Shown here: positions 61,495 to 64,000 of the stretch, piece after piece
Numbering within the stretch: the first letter of the stretch is position 1
Layout: the number at the start of each line of letters is the position of its first letter
Assembly: GCA_017525245.1 (NCBI GenBank)
Contig: JAFXTE010000061.1
Span: 62,001-126,000 of the forward strand
DNA: 64,000 nt
Source of the DNA: Bacteroidales bacterium
GTDB lineage: Bacteria; Bacteroidota; Bacteroidia; Bacteroidales; WCHB1-69
Reading direction: 5' to 3'
Position numbers and translations under genes: made by a program
Notes under the pieces: model-generated
What the model saw: only the letters and a program-made list of their open reading frames with translations
Told to the model about the DNA's origin: nothing
Database searches by the model: none

Positions 61495-62316
61495 TTAGAA
61501 GAAATTGATGTTCAAAGCAACTTCCACACATCCGAGGTTGGCACGTTGGTCAACTTTGCTTAGAGCATTCTGCGCCCTCCCCTTCCCTTTAAAGTAGTTG
61601 GTGATACCTTGTATATAATTGACTGACAAACCCGCACGCATATTCCGGGTAACCGAATATTCAAATCCAAGGCCTGCAATAAAAGACTCCCGCAGCAAAG
61701 CAGCCTCGTTAGAAGGCACTTGTTGCCGTGACCACGTCTCGTCCCCAATCAGATAGCTGTCTATATTTGATGCTTTCAAATTCAAACTGTGCAACAATCC
61801 GGCATTGCCACAAATGAAAAAATTGTTGATAGAACCCGTTTTTAATGTTATCATAGTGGGGACCGTGAGATAAATGGAGCGATATGTCCGTTGCGTGTGT
61901 GTGTTCTCGGCAATAAAAAAATTTCCTATAGGGATATTGTCCAAGAACTCCATCTTCCCGCCACGATGCTCTGCAAAAAGACCTGTAGAGAAATAAAAAC
62001 TTTTCCTTTTGGTTAGATTGATATTGAGATTAACCCCATAACGAATCCCTAATGCAACCCCGTTCTTTTGGTAACCTTCGGTATGGTCATACATCCAGTC
62101 AAAAGAGGGAGCAACCGTGACACCCACATTGATACGCCCTCCATTGCACGGGTCTTTGATATAGGTGGAGGACATCCGCGGGTTTTGGTATGGGTTTTGG
62201 GTTTGAGTATGGTTTCTGTTTTTTTGCTTGTTTGCATTAACGTTCTCATTTTGCGCACTAAGAATCATCACGTTCGCGCAAACCATAACGAACAGCAGCA
62301 GCATTTTCTTTTTCAT
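61495..62316 (-). CDS. Outer-membrane beta-barrel protein (PorT-like type)
   Basis: 273 residues. Signal peptide MKKKMLLLFVMVCANVMILSA, a polar Asn/Gln-rich stretch (about 25-50), then amphipathic strands: INVGVTVAPSFDWMYDHTEG, LGIRYGVNLNINLTKRKSFY, YSVTRNMRAGLSVNYIQGIT and the terminal VEVALNINFF. This matches the OMP_b-brl_2 (PorT-like) group of eight-stranded barrels. No ligand is known. Promoter box TATTTTTG on the reverse strand at 62343-62350 supports ATG 62316. It is followed closely by the FAH-family gene. Confidence 0.8.
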   Translation of the reverse strand: MKKKMLLLFVMVCANVMILSAQNENVNANKQKNRNHTQTQNPYQNPRMSSTYIKDPCNGGRINVGVTVAPSFDWMYDHTEGYQKNGVALGIRYGVNLNINLTKRKSFYFSTGLFAEHRGGKMEFLDNIPIGNFFIAENTHTQRTYRSIYLTVPTMITLKTGSINNFFICGNAGLLHSLNLKASNIDSYLIGDETWSRQQVPSNEAALLRESFIAGLGFEYSVTRNMRAGLSVNYIQGITNYFKGKGRAQNALSKVDQRANLGCVEVALNINFF

Positions 62317-62342
62317 ATCCTTCAGATTTAAATTTGAAACAG

Positions 62343-62350
62343 CAAAAATA
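62343..62350 (-). promoter_or_regulatory. -7 box TATTTTTG (reverse strand)
   Basis: CAAAAATA on the plus strand, 26 bp before ATG 62316. Confidence 0.55.
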
Positions 62351-62357
62351 CAATTTT

Positions 62358-62888
62358 TCATAACGTGTAACGTACGCCGAAATTTAGCCCCCAGTCAAAT
62401 TTGTGATCGGCAAAATGCCGGTTGAAAACGCAACGATAACCCGGGCGGAAATCAAATTGGAAAGCAAGGTAAGTGTCGACAAGGTATTCCAAACCGATAA
62501 TGGCGTTCGCACCGCCTTTGACGTTGTGGCGGCTCCATTGTTGCCCATATTCGTTGAAATAGCTGAAAAGATTGTTCCAAGTGTAGCCGACACTCCCCCC
62601 CGCACCCACGAGTCCGTACAGGTCGCCGGAGAGCCGACCTTCGTACATAAAGTTCGGGGCGAGCTCCAGTGACCACAGGTGCGAACCATAGACATAACAA
62701 TATTTCGTACCCAAATCAAGCTGGAGAGCGAAATGATTGACGGGGAAAGTCTTGTACGACACAGCCTGAGTAGTGCCAAAAGTCACACCGATGCCGTGTT
62801 TATAAGGTGCTTGTGCGTTGGTTTGGCACAAAATACTTATAAAAAAAGTGAAAAGCAAAACGACAACAACACTTTTTTTCATATTCAT
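62358..62888 (-). CDS. Small outer-membrane beta-barrel protein
   Basis: 176 residues. Signal peptide ending SILCQTNAQ, followed by alternating strands (HGIGVTFGTTQAVSYKTFPV, LWSLELAPNFMYEGRLSGDL, YGLVGAGGSVGYTWNNLFSY) and a terminal LNFGVRYTL ending as barrels usually do. The family is unclear; it is not obviously related to the neighbour at 61495 beyond fold. Own promoter box at 62943-62950. Confidence 0.7.
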   Translation of the reverse strand: MNMKKSVVVVLLFTFFISILCQTNAQAPYKHGIGVTFGTTQAVSYKTFPVNHFALQLDLGTKYCYVYGSHLWSLELAPNFMYEGRLSGDLYGLVGAGGSVGYTWNNLFSYFNEYGQQWSRHNVKGGANAIIGLEYLVDTYLAFQFDFRPGYRCVFNRHFADHKFDWGLNFGVRYTL

Positions 62889-62942
62889 TTTATTCTAATG
62901 TGCAAGAAATTGTAATTCTATCACCTATTTTTAAACAAGTCG

Positions 62943-62950
62943 CAAAAATA
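62943..62950 (-). promoter_or_regulatory. -7 box TATTTTTG (reverse strand)
   Basis: CAAAAATA on the plus strand, 54 bp before the start of the barrel gene at 62888. Confidence 0.5.
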
Positions 62951-63044
62951 AAAAAATTACTTTTGCAAAAACGCATTGTACAACACCTGACAGGCTTCTT
63001 TCCATTTTTAACTGAGTGATTCGACATTCTATTTCCAAAAAAGC

Positions 63045-63052
63045 TATTTTTG
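63045..63052 (+). promoter_or_regulatory. -7 box TATTTTTG of bcp
   Basis: TAnnTTTG followed by C, 25 nt before ATG 63078. Confidence 0.6.
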
Positions 63053-63077
63053 CTGTTTCAAAACAAAAAACAGGAAA

Positions 63078-63524
63078 ATGTTACAAATCGGAACAAAAGC
63101 CCCTTATTTCGAGGGCATTGACGAAAACGGGAATCCCGTGAAACTGAGCGACTTCACCGGAAAGAAGCTCGTGCTCTACTTCTACCCTAAGGACAGTACG
63201 CCGGGTTGCACCGCCGAGGCCTGCGACCTGCGCGACAACTACCAGCGGTTCCTCGCCATGGGCTACGAGGTGTTGGGTGTGAGCCGCGACTCCGCCGCCT
63301 CGCACCAACGTTTCATCGCCAAGTACGAGCTGCCCTTCCATCTCATCGCCGACACCGACCTCACCATATTGAAGGCCTACGAGGCGTGGGGCGAGAAGAA
63401 GATGTACGGCAAGGTGACCGAAGGCACGCTGAGAACAACCTACGTCATTGACGAGCAAGGCGTTATCATCGACGCCATCGGCAAGGTAAACACCAAGGCG
63501 CATACGGAACAATTGTTGAAATAA
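63078..63524 (+). CDS. bcp: Thioredoxin-dependent peroxiredoxin (BCP/PrxQ)
   Basis: 148 residues. It reduces hydroperoxides in the cytosol using thioredoxin. VLYFYPKDSTPGCTAEACDL holds the peroxidatic Cys44 and the resolving Cys49 five residues later, the PrxQ arrangement; GVSRDSAASHQRF and TEGTLRTTYVIDEQGVI also fit. Single gene. A palindromic repeat follows about 26 nt after the stop. Confidence 0.96.
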   Translation: MLQIGTKAPYFEGIDENGNPVKLSDFTGKKLVLYFYPKDSTPGCTAEACDLRDNYQRFLAMGYEVLGVSRDSAASHQRFIAKYELPFHLIADTDLTILKAYEAWGEKKMYGKVTEGTLRTTYVIDEQGVIIDAIGKVNTKAHTEQLLK

Positions 63525-63550
63525 TCGGATTGTGTCTCGGAATGGGATTC

Positions 63551-63580
63551 GTAGTGACGCGCCATGGCACGTCTTTATAC
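63551..63580. repeat. Palindromic repeat, CCATG-centred family
   Basis: Begins GTAGTGACGCGCCATGG and ends CACGTCTTTATAC; imperfect arms. It includes the TAA stop of the reverse-strand membrane protein gene (63575-63577). Related copies: 2161-2182 and 49073-49100. Confidence 0.65.
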
Positions 63581-64000
63581 GTTCTGTTGTTTCAATTCCC
63601 TGCGATACAGGATAAAGGCGGCCAAAAACAACACCCAATTACAACAATTGGCGACATTGTCGAAAAGCATCCCGTATTGGGTGGTGACTGTGTTTGCCGT
63701 GCCATGTTCAAACAGGATGACTCCCAAATAGTTGGAAATGAAAAAATGAACAGCAACAACTGCTAAAATCACCGCAAGCGGAAAAACTATCGTCCGCCTT
63801 TTGGCCAGCAAATAGATGGCTACACCTGTTACCAAGGCCATCAGCAGGCAAAGAATGACCTCCATCAACACCGGCTGATGCACATAAAACCACAATATGC
63901 CTCCTAAAATGGAAATGGCATAGAGCATATATCCGATGGTTATGACAAATAATATCCCTGCGTAAAAACTTCGCGATTTTCCTGCCGAAACTTCCGCATC
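63575..64000 (-). CDS. Membrane protein of unknown function (5' end outside window)
   Basis: The reverse-strand frame stays open to the window edge (142 residues visible), so the start is beyond 64000; ATG 63928 is probably internal. Four hydrophobic segments: FYAGILFVITIGYMLYAISI, VLMEVILCLLMALVTGVAIY, IVFPLAVILAVVAVHFFISN and CCNWVLFLAAFILY. No motif recognised. The last codons and stop (QNV-stop) fall next to or within a dispersed palindromic repeat. Confidence 0.6.
   Translation of the reverse strand, partial: DAEVSAGKSRSFYAGILFVITIGYMLYAISILGGILWFYVHQPVLMEVILCLLMALVTGVAIYLLAKRRTIVFPLAVILAVVAVHFFISNYLGVILFEHGTANTVTTQYGMLFDNVANCCNWVLFLAAFILYRRELKQQNV

Noticed and set aside
1-64000. tRNA, rRNA, riboswitch or replication origin
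   Set aside because: No cloverleaf, conserved rRNA segment, known riboswitch core or DnaA-box cluster was found when scanning the gaps by eye.

Overview
The window looks like a chromosomal segment of an uncultured Bacteroidota, most likely a Bacteroidales relative. The signs are promoter -7 boxes of the form TAnnTTTG in front of many genes, a type IX secretion (T9SS) flavour (a PorE-like TPR/propeller/OmpA protein, a GldB-like lipoprotein, a giant secreted protein with SprB-like repeats and a C-terminal sorting domain, and FISUMP/SUMF1 surface proteins), a carboxynorspermidine-type dehydrogenase, and many outer-membrane beta-barrels. No tRNA, rRNA, CRISPR array or intact insertion sequence was seen.

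Layout. 1-2108: end of asd and a reverse Rpn/PD-(D/E)XK nuclease gene. 2.6-12.5 kb: an accessory stretch read rightward with two families of small internally duplicated proteins of unknown function, a basic 56-residue protein, a PvuRts1I/AbaSI-like modification-dependent endonuclease, a GIY-YIG-like protein coupled to a voltage-sensor ion channel with an unusual pore, a compact M20-type peptidase, pyroglutamyl peptidase and a lipoprotein. 12.7-18.5 kb: an AAA-ATPase relic, an ATPase/PD-(D/E)XK protein and an AbiEi-like/Fic fusion, the last two each preceded by repeated or palindromic sites at their promoter, plus two SUMF1 proteins. 18.5-26.9 kb: a FISUMP surface protein, a Ser/Thr kinase, trmB-gcvT and an MsbA-type ABC exporter. 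27-41.8 kb (reverse): a 3352-residue secreted protein, a PorE-like protein, mazG and proS. 41.9-51.7 kb: a Tyr/Trp/Ser-rich lipoprotein, a FadL-type porin, a TTG-started exported protein, the saccharopine dehydrogenase-type enzyme, a GldB-like lipoprotein, ssb and alaS. 52-56.7 kb: a Schlafen/AlbA-type regulator carrying a 12-bp tandem repeat, directly followed by a single-chain type IIG/ISP restriction-modification enzyme containing a 39-bp perfect palindrome. 56.8-64 kb: a flippase-like protein, rfaE2, an M23-LysM protein, a NupG-type transporter, an FAH-family hydrolase, two barrels, bcp and a truncated membrane protein.

How they may work together. Three defence-like modules are visible: the PvuRts1I-like enzyme (expected to act on modified phage DNA), the AbiEi-Fic fusion (a possible one-polypeptide toxin-antitoxin), and the Schlafen-type regulator with the type IIG enzyme. 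Small palindromic repeats and simple tandem repeats fill the gaps; several reach into the 3' ends of genes and supply their stop codons or lengthen them.

All calls come from reading the sequence and from remembered family features; no database search was run.
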